A stretch of DNA of 64,000 bases. Origin: Desulfobacteraceae bacterium. GTDB lineage: Bacteria; Desulfobacterota; Desulfobacteria; Desulfobacterales; JACKCP01. A program made the translations under genes and the position numbers. Positions 28,010 through 37,581 of the stretch are shown here, piece after piece (position 1 is the first letter of the stretch; each line of letters opens with the position of its first letter). The notes under the pieces are model-generated. The model had not been told where the DNA came from. It saw only the letters and a list, made by a program, of their open reading frames with translations, and did no database searches. The stretch lies in NCBI GenBank assembly GCA_020633955.1, contig JACKCP010000011.1, positions 36,222-100,221 of the forward strand. Direction: 5' to 3'.

Positions 28010-28254
28010 GTTAATCCCCTTGAAAATCAACTCTAAACCCTTTTAAATAAACCATTTCAGACTTTTTAAAAGCTTTCAGGTTTTATACTGCTTTTTCTTT
28101 TATTTTTCCTGTTTTTCCTACCTAAGTTGGGGAAATGGGTGGGGAAAAATCCATGGCATTTCCAAAGAATATTCGGCTGTGATTGATGAAAATAAAAGTT
28201 TCTAAGAAAATTTAAAAAAAAATTGGCACTATAGATTGGCACTACTTTAAAATT
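28010..28254. other. Spacer downstream of tRNA-Arg
   Basis: Holds a short unexplained G-rich stretch (GGGGAAATGGGTGGGGA near 28130-28146) and a tandem ATTGGCACTA pair near 28222-28242. A short peptide frame (MAFPKNIRL, then stop) begins near 28154. These could be traces of an element once integrated at the tRNA, but no integrase or repeated tRNA 3' end is visible. Confidence 0.3.
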
Positions 28255-29685
28255 TTAGACTCTTATTGTTTTTGTATAATAACCCAGATTATCTTTTTTC
28301 CTTATAAATTCAAAAATATAATCATAGTTAAAATCAAGTTCCAAATCAGAATGAGTTACATAAATCAGAGATTTATGAGGCATTTTGCAGATTGTTCTTA
28401 CAATATCTAAAACAATTTTTCTGTGAAAAGAGTCAAGGCCGTGACAGGGCTCGTCCATTATAATAAGATCAGGATCTTTTATAAGTGATCTTAAAATAAG
28501 AACAAGCCTTTGCTGACCATATGAAAGGGATAGAAAACTTTTATAAAAAAGATTATCAATATTGAATTTTTTAAAAATATATTTTGCAGTGTCAATATGG
28601 ATTTTATCCGGTTTTCTGTAAAGACCAACAGAATCAAAATAACCTGAAATCAAAACCTTATAGGCTTCAATTTTTTTATCATATTTTAAATGAAGTGACG
28701 GAGAAACATAACCTGTATTTTTTTTAAATTCCCACAGGGTTGTCCCAAACCCTCTTTTTTTACCAAAAACCCTGACTTCATTTGAATAAACCTGAAGATT
28801 ATCTCCTGTTATAAGAGATAAAAGTGTTGATTTACCACAGCCGTTTTCACCTTTTACAACCCATTTTTCTCCAGTTGAAATCTGAAGATTGATATTTTCA
28901 AGTACCTTTTTTTCACCGTAATGAACGCTGCAGTTTGAAAGCTCTGCAATAAGCTCTTTTTTGAAATCAGGCTTGAATTTTTCAAATTCAGTCAAATCAG
29001 GAGTTTTTCCGTCTGAAATTTTTAAAATATCTGGATTGTCAATCTCAAAGACTTTGTTATCATTGACGGCAAGATATTTAAAGTTGCAGCCTGAAATTTC
29101 ATCAACCCTGTGTGTTACAAGGATAACAGCTATATCTGAGCAGCACAGATCCAAAACAAATTTTTTCAAAAGATCAACGGAGTTTGAATCAAGGCCGTCA
29201 AATGGTTCATCAAGTATCAGAAGTTCAGGGTCGTTTTCCAGAGCTTTTAAAATCTGAAATTTTCTTAATTCACCGCTTGAAAGATTATCAATTTTTTTAC
29301 CTTTGAATGAATTCAGATCAAATATTTTAGAAAAAGATCTGTTTTCATCAAAAACATTAAAAGCATCGGGCTTTATTTCTTTTCCGGAATAATATTCTGC
29401 TTCTTCAAGAATTTCCTGTTTACGCAGTATTTTTCTTAAATTTTCAAAGGAAATATATGAAATATTTTTACTTAAAGGAAGTTTGTGGTAGCGGGAAATA
29501 TTTCCTTTACAAATTGAAACCTCGCCTGTCAATGCCTTCATAAGCGAGGTTTTACCGCTGCCATTTTTTCCTGTCACAAGGATATTTTCTCCCCTTGAAA
29601 TTGAAAAAGAAGTACCCGGCAGAACAAAAGAGCCTGGATAATAAATGGTAATATCTTTTATTTCAAGAAGAAGTCCTTTAGTCAT
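28255..29685 (-). CDS. Dual-domain ABC ATPase, ModF-like
   Basis: About 476 residues with two complete nucleotide-binding domains. The first has GKNGSGKTS, LSSGELRKFQIL and LLILDEPFDGLD; the second has GENGCGKST, LSYGQQRLVLIL and LIIMDEPCHGLD. There are no membrane segments. The arrangement resembles ModF (PhrA), an ABC protein found near molybdate transporters, but no transporter genes are here. I prefer the ATG at 29683-29685; a TTG at 29694 would overlap the preceding stop. Co-directional with and 5 bp from the OmpA-domain gene. Confidence 0.82.
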   Translation of the reverse strand: MTKGLLLEIKDITIYYPGSFVLPGTSFSISRGENILVTGKNGSGKTSLMKALTGEVSICKGNISRYHKLPLSKNISYISFENLRKILRKQEILEEAEYYSGKEIKPDAFNVFDENRSFSKIFDLNSFKGKKIDNLSSGELRKFQILKALENDPELLILDEPFDGLDSNSVDLLKKFVLDLCCSDIAVILVTHRVDEISGCNFKYLAVNDNKVFEIDNPDILKISDGKTPDLTEFEKFKPDFKKELIAELSNCSVHYGEKKVLENINLQISTGEKWVVKGENGCGKSTLLSLITGDNLQVYSNEVRVFGKKRGFGTTLWEFKKNTGYVSPSLHLKYDKKIEAYKVLISGYFDSVGLYRKPDKIHIDTAKYIFKKFNIDNLFYKSFLSLSYGQQRLVLILRSLIKDPDLIIMDEPCHGLDSFHRKIVLDIVRTICKMPHKSLIYVTHSDLELDFNYDYIFEFIRKKDNLGYYTKTIRV

Positions 29686-29690
29686 GACAA

Positions 29691-30722
29691 TCAAAAATAA
29701 AGCGGATAAATTTCAACTCTTCTGTTAAGGCTCTTATAATATTCACTTGTATTTGGAAGAATAGGCATTGCCTCTCCAAATCCTTTTGATTCTATTCTCA
29801 AGGAAGAAATATTTTTTTTCTGAAGATAAGCCCTGACAGATTCAGCTCTTTTTTTGCTCAAGGTTAGGTTGTATTTTTCATCGCCTGTATTGTCTGTAAA
29901 ACCTCTTAAGCTGAATCTTGCTCCGGCAAGCTCAGGGGAGTTTAGAACTCCTGATATGATATCTAAAAAAGAGGCTGCTTTAGAATTTATTGCGCTGGAA
30001 TCAAAATCAAAATTAACCCTTAAAACAATTGAAGTCCCAAATTCATTATTGCTGTTTTTAAGACTCAGCATGGCATCCTTTAAATTTTGTGCAAAGCTTT
30101 GTTCCTGAAAATTATCAGAACTGAATAAAACCTTTTTTTTGTATCCTGATTCTTTTTTATCTTTGCTTTCAGTTTCTGACTCATCTTTTTTTATGCTGTC
30201 TTCTTTTTTTACCAAAGCTCTTTTTCTGAACTCAATCTTATCAATCATTGATATGTCTATGTACTCGGGAACCCAGGTATTGTTGTAGTCGTCAAATCTT
30301 AAAACAGATATTTTTTTAGAGGGAGTATTGTTTCCGCTGTATTTGTAAAATCTTGCATTGGAAGTATTTTCTTCTGTTTTATCCAAAAATTTTATTTTCA
30401 AGCTATAGTTATCAGAAATACCCGGCACCCTGTCCACAAAATCGATTTCCGAAACTTTGGTTAACAGATCATCTTTTAAAATAAAATGTACAAGATTATC
30501 TTTATCTGAGGTGTATTCCATTTGAGATATGTTTAAATCAGTAACCCTTACATTTGGATTATAGACATCTCTTTTTTCATTATTATCTAGAGGCAGGGTA
30601 AAATCTTTTGATAAAATCCTTGAATTATCCTTTAAATGAACAACAAGATTTGCTGAATATAGACGAATAACTGACAAAAAGAAAATTACAATAGAAAAAA
30701 AAATAAGTTTTTTTTTCATCAT
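29691..30722 (-). CDS. OmpA-family peptidoglycan-binding protein with signal peptide
   Basis: A 343-residue secreted protein. The N-terminal signal peptide has a basic start and hydrophobic core (IFFSIVIFFLSVIRLYSA). The central ~200 residues are beta-rich with no known domain. The C-terminal ~115 residues are an OmpA domain with FDFDSSAINSKA, RGFTDNTGDEKYNLTLSKKRAESV and RIESKGFGEAMP, which binds peptidoglycan. It is probably periplasmic or outer-membrane-associated. It may share a transcript with the ABC ATPase. Confidence 0.85.
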   Translation of the reverse strand: MMKKKLIFFSIVIFFLSVIRLYSANLVVHLKDNSRILSKDFTLPLDNNEKRDVYNPNVRVTDLNISQMEYTSDKDNLVHFILKDDLLTKVSEIDFVDRVPGISDNYSLKIKFLDKTEENTSNARFYKYSGNNTPSKKISVLRFDDYNNTWVPEYIDISMIDKIEFRKRALVKKEDSIKKDESETESKDKKESGYKKKVLFSSDNFQEQSFAQNLKDAMLSLKNSNNEFGTSIVLRVNFDFDSSAINSKAASFLDIISGVLNSPELAGARFSLRGFTDNTGDEKYNLTLSKKRAESVRAYLQKKNISSLRIESKGFGEAMPILPNTSEYYKSLNRRVEIYPLYF

Positions 30723-30832
30723 GCCTCCATATTTAAAGACTGCCTTTTAAGCAGAAAACAACAATTATTATTATCTATGCTTTTCAATAATTCCATTTCA
30801 ACTTAAATTCGGCAGCCTTCAAAAAAACTTAA

Positions 30833-32206
30833 CTAAAGATAGGTTTTTATGTACTTGTCAACAAGGGTTTCAGCTGCTCCTGTGTATGTTTGAGGAGTAA
30901 GCTTCTTGAGCCTTTCCTTTTCATTTTGAGGAAGATTTTCAAGGGAATCAATAAATGTATCAAGTTCCTTCCTTGTTATTCTGTGACCTCTTGTAAGCTT
31001 TTTCATTTTTTCGTATGGATCTTTTTCGCCAAAAGCTCTCATCACAGTCTGTACAGGCTCTGCAAGAAGTTCAAGATTTTCTTCAAGATCTTTTTTCAAT
31101 GCTTCGCTGTTAAGCTCAACTTTTGAAAGACCTTTTAAAATAGAATTACCTCCAATAAAAAGATAACCAAAAACTGCGCCAATATTCCTTAATACTGTTG
31201 AATCTGACAAATCTCTTTGAAATCTTGAAATAAGAAGCTTTGAACCAATATGTTCTGCCATTGCAGAACAAAGTCCGAAGTTTCCTTCACTGTTTTCAAA
31301 ATCTATTGGATTGACCTTATGTGGCATTGTTGAAGAACCAACCTCCCCTTCCTTGATTTTCTGCTTGAAATACCCAAGGGAAATATATCCCCACATATCA
31401 CGGGCAAGATCAATTGAAATTGAACAAAGCCTTGAAATTGAGTGAAGGTTTTTTGCAATATAAGAGTAGGGATTAATCTGGGTTGTATAAAAAAGAGGTT
31501 CAGCTCCAAGATATTTTTTTATAAAATTTTCAGATGCTTTGGCCCAGTCTATATCCGGAAAAGCAGAAATATGAGCATTAAAATTACCTGTTGCGCCGTT
31601 CATTTTGCCTTGAACCGGAAGGTTTTTCAAAGTTTCAAGCTCTTCTCTTATTCTCCATGCAAAATTGATAAGCTCTTTTCCCATGGTTGTAGGAGTTGCC
31701 GGCTGTCCGTGTGTTCTTGACATCATGGGTTCTGATTTAAATTTGATTCCCAGATTTTCAACAAGATCAAGAATTTGATTAAAAAGTTCAAGAGCTTTTT
31801 CCCTGCCTCTTTTTATCATAAGACAATAAGAAGTATTATTGATGTCTTCTGACGTACACGCAAAATGAATCCATTCCTTTAAGTCAGAGAGGTTTTTTGA
31901 GCCATTATCAAATTTTTCCTTTAAAAAATATTCGCAGGCCTTAACATCATGATTTGTAACCTTTTCAATATCTTTTATTTTTTGTGCATCATCAGCACTG
32001 AAGTTTTCAATTATTTTATTCAGATACAATCTGTCTTCATCTGAAAGATTACCAAATTCCAGTTCTTCCATTAAAAAAATAAACCATTTGATTTCAATTT
32101 CTATCCTGTGCTTTATAAGACCGAATTCAGAGAAAATATCCGATAAAACTGAAGTATGTCTTTTGTATCTACCGTCTAGAACTGAAATAGACAGAACCTG
32201 ATTCAT
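30833..32206 (-). CDS. purB: Adenylosuccinate lyase
   Basis: Acts twice in purine synthesis (SAICAR and adenylosuccinate cleavage). The 457-residue length and overall pattern match the E. coli-type PurB. Visible motifs: SVLDGRYKRH at the N-terminus, SRTHGQPATPTTMG (catalytic His) and the fumarase-superfamily signature SSTMPHKVNPIDFEN (catalytic Ser loop). The cysteine-cluster gene lies 30 bp upstream on the same strand. Confidence 0.96.
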   Translation of the reverse strand: MNQVLSISVLDGRYKRHTSVLSDIFSEFGLIKHRIEIEIKWFIFLMEELEFGNLSDEDRLYLNKIIENFSADDAQKIKDIEKVTNHDVKACEYFLKEKFDNGSKNLSDLKEWIHFACTSEDINNTSYCLMIKRGREKALELFNQILDLVENLGIKFKSEPMMSRTHGQPATPTTMGKELINFAWRIREELETLKNLPVQGKMNGATGNFNAHISAFPDIDWAKASENFIKKYLGAEPLFYTTQINPYSYIAKNLHSISRLCSISIDLARDMWGYISLGYFKQKIKEGEVGSSTMPHKVNPIDFENSEGNFGLCSAMAEHIGSKLLISRFQRDLSDSTVLRNIGAVFGYLFIGGNSILKGLSKVELNSEALKKDLEENLELLAEPVQTVMRAFGEKDPYEKMKKLTRGHRITRKELDTFIDSLENLPQNEKERLKKLTPQTYTGAAETLVDKYIKTYL

Positions 32207-32238
32207 TTTTTTACTCCCCTTATTTTAAAATTCTAATT

Positions 32239-32673
32239 TCAATATATAATATAATCTTCCAGATTATCCTCATCAACATCTTTTCCGGAAACAGCTTTGC
32301 CAAAAGCTGAAATTCCCAGTTTATGCACCAGAGTCCTGTCCCCTGAAACAAGATAGTGCCAGTCAGGCAGTTTTTTCTCCAGAAAAAGGATTCTGTATGA
32401 GCAGTTTGTGGGAAGATAATTAATATATTTTTCAAGATAATCAACACTTAATTTTACGCAGTCTTTTTTTTGCTCGCATCTTTTTTCATAAACACTGCAA
32501 CGTAAGGAATCAAGTTCCAGGTAAATACAGGATACACAGGTAAAATAAAGTTCATCTGTTTCACTGTCGATAAGTTTTTCCATGCAGCACAGCCCGCACC
32601 TTGAGCATATAAGCTCCCACTCATATTCTGTAAACTCATCCATTTTTTTAAATCTGAAAAAATCTTTTTTCAT
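32239..32673 (-). CDS. YkgJ-type zinc/iron cysteine-cluster protein
   Basis: A 144-residue protein with the CxxCGxCC N-terminal signature (CSRCGLCC), a second cluster CVSCIYLELDSLRCSVYEKRC and CEQKKDC, as in the YkgJ/UPF0153 family. The cysteines probably bind metal; function unknown. The C-terminal third is less conserved. It starts a two-gene unit with purB. Confidence 0.82.
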   Translation of the reverse strand: MKKDFFRFKKMDEFTEYEWELICSRCGLCCMEKLIDSETDELYFTCVSCIYLELDSLRCSVYEKRCEQKKDCVKLSVDYLEKYINYLPTNCSYRILFLEKKLPDWHYLVSGDRTLVHKLGISAFGKAVSGKDVDEDNLEDYIIY

Positions 32674-32701
32674 TCAAGTAAACCGTTGGGTTAATAATCG
32701 C

Positions 32702-32745
32702 AAAAAAAAAGCATCTTCGACCTTTTAAGGTGAAGATGCTTTAAA
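32702..32745 (-). terminator. Rho-independent terminator of the cold-shock gene
   Basis: On the minus strand AAAGCATCTTC-ACCTT pairs with AAGGT-GAAGATGCTTT and runs into nine T. Stem and tract are strong; the plus-strand side also has a short T stretch. Confidence 0.9.
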
Positions 32746-32766
32746 TTTCCAAAAATATAAAAAAAA

Positions 32767-32967
32767 TTAAATTTTTCTCACATTGTCAGCGGCAGGTCCT
32801 TTTGGTCCTTCTTTGATTTCAAAAGTAACCTTGTCACCTTCGTTCAGTGATTTGAAACCATCTGAATTGATTGCTGAAAAATGAACAAAAATATCTGTAC
32901 CGTTTTCCTGCTCAATAAAACCAAAACCTTTTTTGTCACTGAACCACTTAACTACTCCGTTTGCCAT
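32767..32967 (-). CDS. Cold-shock domain protein
   Basis: A 66-residue single cold-shock domain. RNP1 (KGFGFIEQ) and RNP2 (DIFVHFSAI) motifs are intact, with the usual [11 protein letters not shown] start and [10 protein letters not shown] end. It acts as an RNA chaperone. It is monocistronic with a long AT-rich upstream region and a strong terminator. Paralog identity (cspA, B, C) cannot be assigned. Confidence 0.97.
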   Translation of the reverse strand: MANGVVKWFSDKKGFGFIEQENGTDIFVHFSAINSDGFKSLNEGDKVTFEIKEGPKGPAADNVRKI

Positions 32968-33306
32968 CTAAACTAACCCTTTCTTAAATTTAATAGTATA
33001 AAAGTTTCCATTTATCAATTATTCCATATTAATAATTTGAGCAATTGACAAAGAAACCGGACCGCCATAAATACGGTATAAAAATATTAATTTTTTTTTT
33101 ATTTAAGGTCAAGATTAAATATTTGTTTGGTTTTCAATGTTTATTATAAAATAGCTTAATTGAATATTTTAATCTGATCATATTTATCAGGAGGTTAATC
33201 TAAGCATGATATAAATGTGAAAACATTTGAACAGACAATTTTATCCATTGGATATGTGAAGCATTATTCATTGCTCAGTTTAGTTAAAAATCAATCTGTT
33301 TATAAA
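32968..33306. other. AT-rich spacer upstream of the cold-shock gene
   Basis: About 340 bp divergent control region with no ORF. It likely contains the cold-shock promoter and leader; I do not see a definable cold box. Confidence 0.4.
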
Positions 33307-33472
33307 TAGTGACTGCCCGAAAATAAGGATTTTCTGTTCAGTTGCCAAATAACTTTTCAATAAACCAAAACCGCTTTTTTCCATAATGTTTACGGGTTAA
33401 AAAGCTTAACAACCTATGCTGAAGTATAATTTTTTTACCGGAACCGGATAAAAATATCAGTTTTCAGCCAAC
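33307..33472. repeat. Dispersed intergenic repeat, family 1, inverted orientation
   Basis: The left end (AATAGTGACTGCCCGAAAAT then CTGTTCAGTTG) is the reverse complement of the right end of the copies at 51977 and 61184. A GGGTTAAAAAGC segment lies inside, and the right end is ATCAGTTTTCAGCCAACCAA. It lies just before mutT, so it may carry its leader. Confidence 0.55.
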
Positions 33473-33496
33473 CAATACAAACAACGGGGAAAATCA

Positions 33497-33880
33497 ATGA
33501 TTACTGTTTGTGCCGCTATTATTTTTAATGAAAAAAAAGAAAGGATTCTTATTGGAAGAAGAAAATCAGGTGAATTTAAAGGATACTGGGAATTCCCCGG
33601 AGGAAAACTTGAAGCCGGTGAAACCCCTGAAGACTGCATATTAAGAGAACTTGAGGAGGAACTGTGTGCAAGATCAGAAATAGTTTCTTTTTTCCATGAA
33701 GTGATCCATGAATATAAATCAAAAAAAATTAAACTTGTTTTTTTTGAAGTAAGATTGATTGACCAGAAACTATGCACTAATGATCATGATATTGTGATCT
33801 GGGAAAAACCTTCGGAATTTAAAAATTATAAATTCCCTGAAGCTGACCTGAAAATTATTGAGATGCTTAATCAGTCATAA
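33497..33880 (+). CDS. mutT: Nudix hydrolase, MutT-type 8-oxo-dGTP diphosphatase
   Basis: A 127-residue protein with a full Nudix box (GGKLEAGETPEDCILRELEEEL) starting near residue 35 and the MutT-like N-terminus ITVCAAIIFNEKKERILIGRR. Sanitises oxidised nucleotides. The end (FKNYKFPEADLKIIEML) matches the MutT group. A terminator shared with the convergent selenoprotein gene follows. Confidence 0.88.
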   Translation: MITVCAAIIFNEKKERILIGRRKSGEFKGYWEFPGGKLEAGETPEDCILRELEEELCARSEIVSFFHEVIHEYKSKKIKLVFFEVRLIDQKLCTNDHDIVIWEKPSEFKNYKFPEADLKIIEMLNQS

Positions 33881-33882
33881 AA

Positions 33883-33909
33883 AAAGGCAGCCCAGTAAAG
33901 ACTGCCTTG
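33883..33909. terminator. Bidirectional terminator between mutT and the HesB-like selenoprotein gene
   Basis: AAGGCAG/CTGCCTT hairpin with an 11-nt loop; the minus strand continues into seven T. Serves the minus-strand HesB-like gene best, possibly also mutT. Confidence 0.75.
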
Positions 33910-33929
33910 AATGCAAAAGTATTTATTAT

Positions 33930-34247
33930 TTAAACAGCACAGCTTCCGCCTGAACCGCAGCTGCTGCATCCGCCAGGTCCAAAGTCAATACTTGAATCAA
34001 CTTTAAACCCTGTTGCAAGGTAATCTATCTTTACAGGTGAAGCCTGCTTCAAGAATTCTTTTTCTGCTATGAATTTAAAACCTTCAATTTCAAATACATC
34101 GTCTGTGTCTTTCTGCTCATCCAGAGCAAGTGCAATTGATGGACCTGCTCAACCGCCGCTTGCAACAAAAACTCTTACAGGCATAATTTCTTTGTCTGCA
34201 AAGAAATTTTTTATTTCCTGTATTGCACTTTTAGTTACTTCAATCAT
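33930..34247 (-). CDS. HesB/IscA-like selenoprotein (in-frame UGA, predicted selenocysteine at residue 33)
   Basis: A conventional frame finder breaks this gene. From the ATG at 34245-34247 (ribosome site GGAGG) the frame runs 105 residues to TAA at 33930-33932, interrupted only by TGA at 34149-34151 (codon 33). The product has the HesB/IscA fold pattern: MIEVTKSAIQEIKNFF, then VRVFVASGG-U-AGPSIALAL, where the UGA replaces the first conserved cysteine of the A-type Fe-S carrier, and the Cys-rich end GGCSSCGSGGSC. HesB-like selenoproteins are known from deltaproteobacteria. A hairpin fitting bacterial SECIS rules begins 26 nt after the UGA. Frame, conservation on both sides and hairpin support selenocysteine; the sel genes are not in this window. 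Confidence 0.88.
34112..34130 (-). promoter_or_regulatory. Candidate SECIS hairpin
   Basis: In the mRNA TGCTC and GAGCA pair (5 bp, extendable by a U-G pair) around the loop UGGAU. The loop begins 26 nt after the UGA, inside the 16-37 nt window for bacterial SECIS elements, and has G at its second and third positions, as SelB needs. Hand-folded. Confidence 0.6.
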
Positions 34248-34298
34248 TATTTTGCCTCCGTTAAAAATTTTGTGCTATTTTTAACACAACTGTTTTAA

Positions 34299-34335
34299 TA
34301 ACTCAATAGATTATCTCAATAAATCTATTGAGTTG
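34299..34335 (-). terminator. Hairpin downstream of clpB
   Basis: AACTCAATAGATT/AATCTATTGAGTT stem with an 8-nt loop. On the minus strand it is followed only by TATTAAAAC, so it is a weak terminator at best. Could instead regulate the HesB-like gene that starts 50 bp downstream. Confidence 0.45.
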
Positions 34336-34388
34336 TATCAGGAAAGAGAATAGTTTTAAAAATAAGTTACAATTTATTTCAAATAATA

Positions 34389-36968
34389 TTACATTAATTC
34401 AAAGACTATTTCCCCATCCCTTAAATAAGCCTCCACCCTGCTTCCGTCTGTTATTTCACCTTTAAGAATTGCAAAAGAAAGCTTGTTTTCAATTAAATTC
34501 TGAAGTGCTCTTTTTAGAGGCCTTGCTCCAAAATCAGGCGAATATCCTGCTTCAGCAATATAATCAAGAGCATCTTCTTTTATATTTATACAGATATTTC
34601 TTGCTTCAAGTCTTTTCTTAAGATTTTTAAGCTGAATTTTAACAATTTCCTTTATCTGTTCTTTACCAAGATTATGGAACACAATTGTTTCATCAATTCT
34701 GTTTAAAAATTCAGGCTTAAATGAACCCCTTAGTATCTCTCCAACCTTTTGAGTCATTTCACTATAGTCTTTATTTGCATATTCAAGAACAAGGTGACTT
34801 CCAATATTTGAAGTCATAATTATTATTGTATTCTTGAAATCAACTGTTTTTCCATGGCCGTCTGTGAGTCTTCCGTCATCAAGAATCTGAAGCAGAATAT
34901 TAAATACATCAGGATGGGCCTTTTCAATTTCATCAAAAAGAATAACACAGTATGGCCTTCTTCTTACTGCTTCTGTAAGATATCCGCCCTCTTCATAACC
35001 AACATAACCAGGAGGAGCACCAATAAGCCTTGAAACAGCATGTTTTTCCATATATTCAGACATATCAACTCTGACAACAGCATTTTCGCTGTCGAACAAA
35101 AATTCTGCAAGAGCCTTGGCAAGTTCTGTTTTACCAACGCCTGTCGGCCCGAGGAAAATAAAAGAGCCAATTGGTTTATCAGGATCAGATATTCCAGACC
35201 TTGATCTTCTGACAGCATCTGACACAGCTTTTACTGCTTCATTTTGACCGACAACCCTTTTTACGATCCTGTCTTCCATAAAAACAAGTTTTTCCATTTC
35301 GCTTTCAAGCATTTTGCTTACAGGAATCCCTGTCCATCTGGATATAACCTGTGCAATATCTTCTGAATCAACTTCCTCCCTTAAAATTGAATTTTTTGCC
35401 TCTGTTGATTCCTTTTCAGCCTTTTCAAGCTCCCTGTTAAGCTCATTCATTCTTCCATATCTTATTTCAGCAACCTTGTCGTATTTTCCTTCCCTTTCAA
35501 GCTTTTCTGCTTCAATACCAAGTTTTTCCAGTTCCTCCCTGATATTTCTGACCTTCCTGATTTTGTCTTTTTCAGTCTGCCATTTACCTTTTTTCTCAAG
35601 AAGCTCCTCTTTTAAAGCAGAAAGCTCTGATTCAATTTTTTCAAGCCTTTTTTTAGACCCCTCATCTTTTTCTTTTTTTAGAGCCTCCCTTTCAATTTCA
35701 AGCTGAGTGGTTTTTCTCTGAATTTCATCAATTTCAGCAGGCATTGAATCTATTTCTATTCTAATTTTGGAAGCAGCCTCATCAATCAAATCAATTGCCT
35801 TGTCAGGGAGAAAGCGGTCTGCAATATATCTGTTTGAAAGTGTCGCAGCTGATACTATGGCTGAATCCTTTATTCTTACCCCATGATGAACTTCGTATTT
35901 TTCCTTCAGCCCCCTTAAAATTGAAATAGTATCTTCAACATCTGGCTCTCTTATGATCAGAGGCTGAAATCTTCTTTCAAGGGCAGAATCCTTTTCAATA
36001 TATTTTTTATATTCATTAAGTGTTGTTGCACCTATACATCTTAATTCACCTCTGGCAAGTGAGGGCTTGAGCATGTTTGAAGCATCCATTGACCCTTCTG
36101 CCGAACCAGCGCCCACAAGAGTATGAAGTTCGTCGATAAACAGTATTATTTCACCTTCAGACTTTTCTATTTCCTTTAAAACAGCTTTGAGCCTGTCTTC
36201 AAATTCTCCTCTGTATTTTGCTCCGGCAACAAGAGCACCAAGGTCAAGTGCAATAATTCTTTTATCTTTTAATGTTTCTGCAACATCACCTTCAATTATT
36301 CGTCTTGCAAGTCCCTCTGCAATTGCTGTTTTACCCACTCCCGGCTCACCTATGAGCACGGGGTTGTTTTTTGTTCTTCTTGATAAAATCTGAACAACAC
36401 GCCTTATTTCATCATCACGTCCAATAACAGGATCAAGTTTTCCTTTTCTAGCAAGTTCTGTAAGATCCTTGCTGTATTTTTCCAGTGCCTGATATTTTTC
36501 TTCAGGATTTTGATCTGTAACCACGTCGTTTCCCCTTATATCAACCAAAATTTTTAAAATTACATCTTTTGTAAGACTGTTTGCTTTGAAAAGCTTTTTG
36601 ATCTTATCTTCTGCATTGTCTATTAACGAGATCAAAATATGTTCAACGCTTACATACTGATCCTTCATATTTTCTGCTATGGCAAATGATGCATCCAGAA
36701 CCTTGTGAGCATTTCTTGAAATGTATACTTCGCTGTTTGAACCAGAAACAGAAGGAATTTCATTTAAGAGAGCTTCAACGCTTTTTTTAAAATTTTCCCT
36801 TAAAACTCCTGCTTTCCCTAAAATTATTGAGGTTATTCCGTTGTTGTCTTCAATCATTGAATTTAAAAAATGAATATTTTCTATTGCCTGATGGCCTTTT
36901 CTCAGGGCAAGACTCTGGGAATTGGCAATTATTTCCTGTGACTTAACTGTCAGCTTATCAAATCTCAT
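34389..36968 (-). CDS. clpB: ATP-dependent disaggregase ClpB
   Basis: An 859-residue Hsp100 chaperone. It has an N-terminal Clp repeat domain (1-~145), the first AAA+ module with GEPGVGKTA and Walker B ([10 protein letters not shown]), the long ClpB/Hsp104 middle coiled coil (~residues 400-520), and the second AAA+ module with [17 protein letters not shown] and DFGARPLKR at the C-terminus. It rescues aggregated proteins with DnaK. It stands alone. I do not see a CIRCE element upstream. Confidence 0.97.
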   Translation of the reverse strand: MRFDKLTVKSQEIIANSQSLALRKGHQAIENIHFLNSMIEDNNGITSIILGKAGVLRENFKKSVEALLNEIPSVSGSNSEVYISRNAHKVLDASFAIAENMKDQYVSVEHILISLIDNAEDKIKKLFKANSLTKDVILKILVDIRGNDVVTDQNPEEKYQALEKYSKDLTELARKGKLDPVIGRDDEIRRVVQILSRRTKNNPVLIGEPGVGKTAIAEGLARRIIEGDVAETLKDKRIIALDLGALVAGAKYRGEFEDRLKAVLKEIEKSEGEIILFIDELHTLVGAGSAEGSMDASNMLKPSLARGELRCIGATTLNEYKKYIEKDSALERRFQPLIIREPDVEDTISILRGLKEKYEVHHGVRIKDSAIVSAATLSNRYIADRFLPDKAIDLIDEAASKIRIEIDSMPAEIDEIQRKTTQLEIEREALKKEKDEGSKKRLEKIESELSALKEELLEKKGKWQTEKDKIRKVRNIREELEKLGIEAEKLEREGKYDKVAEIRYGRMNELNRELEKAEKESTEAKNSILREEVDSEDIAQVISRWTGIPVSKMLESEMEKLVFMEDRIVKRVVGQNEAVKAVSDAVRRSRSGISDPDKPIGSFIFLGPTGVGKTELAKALAEFLFDSENAVVRVDMSEYMEKHAVSRLIGAPPGYVGYEEGGYLTEAVRRRPYCVILFDEIEKAHPDVFNILLQILDDGRLTDGHGKTVDFKNTIIIMTSNIGSHLVLEYANKDYSEMTQKVGEILRGSFKPEFLNRIDETIVFHNLGKEQIKEIVKIQLKNLKKRLEARNICINIKEDALDYIAEAGYSPDFGARPLKRALQNLIENKLSFAILKGEITDGSRVEAYLRDGEIVFELM

Positions 36969-37126
36969 ATTGCTTTATTCTCCTTATGATAGATATTAAT
37001 TTACCCAATCAGTCTTGACAGATTAAATAAATTCTTTAATTTGAAATTTAAGCATTTGATAAATGTTGTCAAATATTGAAAGATAAAAAGGCTTGATTTT
37101 TGCATACAAAAAAACAAGGAGAAGTA

Positions 37127-37564
37127 TTGATTAATTCATTTATGGATGAAGCAGTAAATTCTGGCGCTGAAGCTGTTTTACCAAAAAACTTAAAAGACAA
37201 ATGGCTTGACCCCATTTGTGAAGCAGGAGCTGAATTTCTAAAGTCAGCTTTCAATGAAAAACAAGAAGACCCCGAAACATTTTTAAACCACGAAAAAGGC
37301 CTGCTTCTTCTTGCAGCCGCATCTGAGCTTATTCAGTCAAGATATGACTACCCAGCCGGATTTCACATTGCAACGCTTCCACAGGATATCTTATTTGAAT
37401 ATATTTCCTGTTATTCACTTGCAGCTCTTCTGGAAAAGGGAAAAAGAGAATCTTTGTTTGAGATTCCAGATATTGATGAAGACAATATTTTTGATCAGGA
37501 TTTTATTTCTGAAATTGAACAAAAAAATCCTGCTGTAACCAGTTATCTTTACAGCAGGATTTAA
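37127..37564 (+). CDS. Hypothetical protein
   Basis: I choose the TTG at 37127 because AAGGAG lies 7 nt before it; the frame is open nine codons further up. The ~145-residue acidic protein has no domain I recognise. It contains a helix pair around AVLPKNLKDKWLDPICEAGAEFLKSAF and a patch of aromatic residues (PAGFHIATLPQDILFEYISCY). No signal peptide. It is convergent with the hemerythrin-like gene. Confidence 0.5.
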   Translation: MINSFMDEAVNSGAEAVLPKNLKDKWLDPICEAGAEFLKSAFNEKQEDPETFLNHEKGLLLLAAASELIQSRYDYPAGFHIATLPQDILFEYISCYSLAALLEKGKRESLFEIPDIDEDNIFDQDFISEIEQKNPAVTSYLYSRI

Positions 37565-37581
37565 AAAGGATTTTAAATTTT

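Noticed and set aside
34069..34284. A 71-codon plus-strand frame opposite the HesB-like gene
   Set aside because: The minus strand carries the conserved HesB/IscA sequence with ribosome site and terminator; the plus frame is a shadow with serine-rich content.
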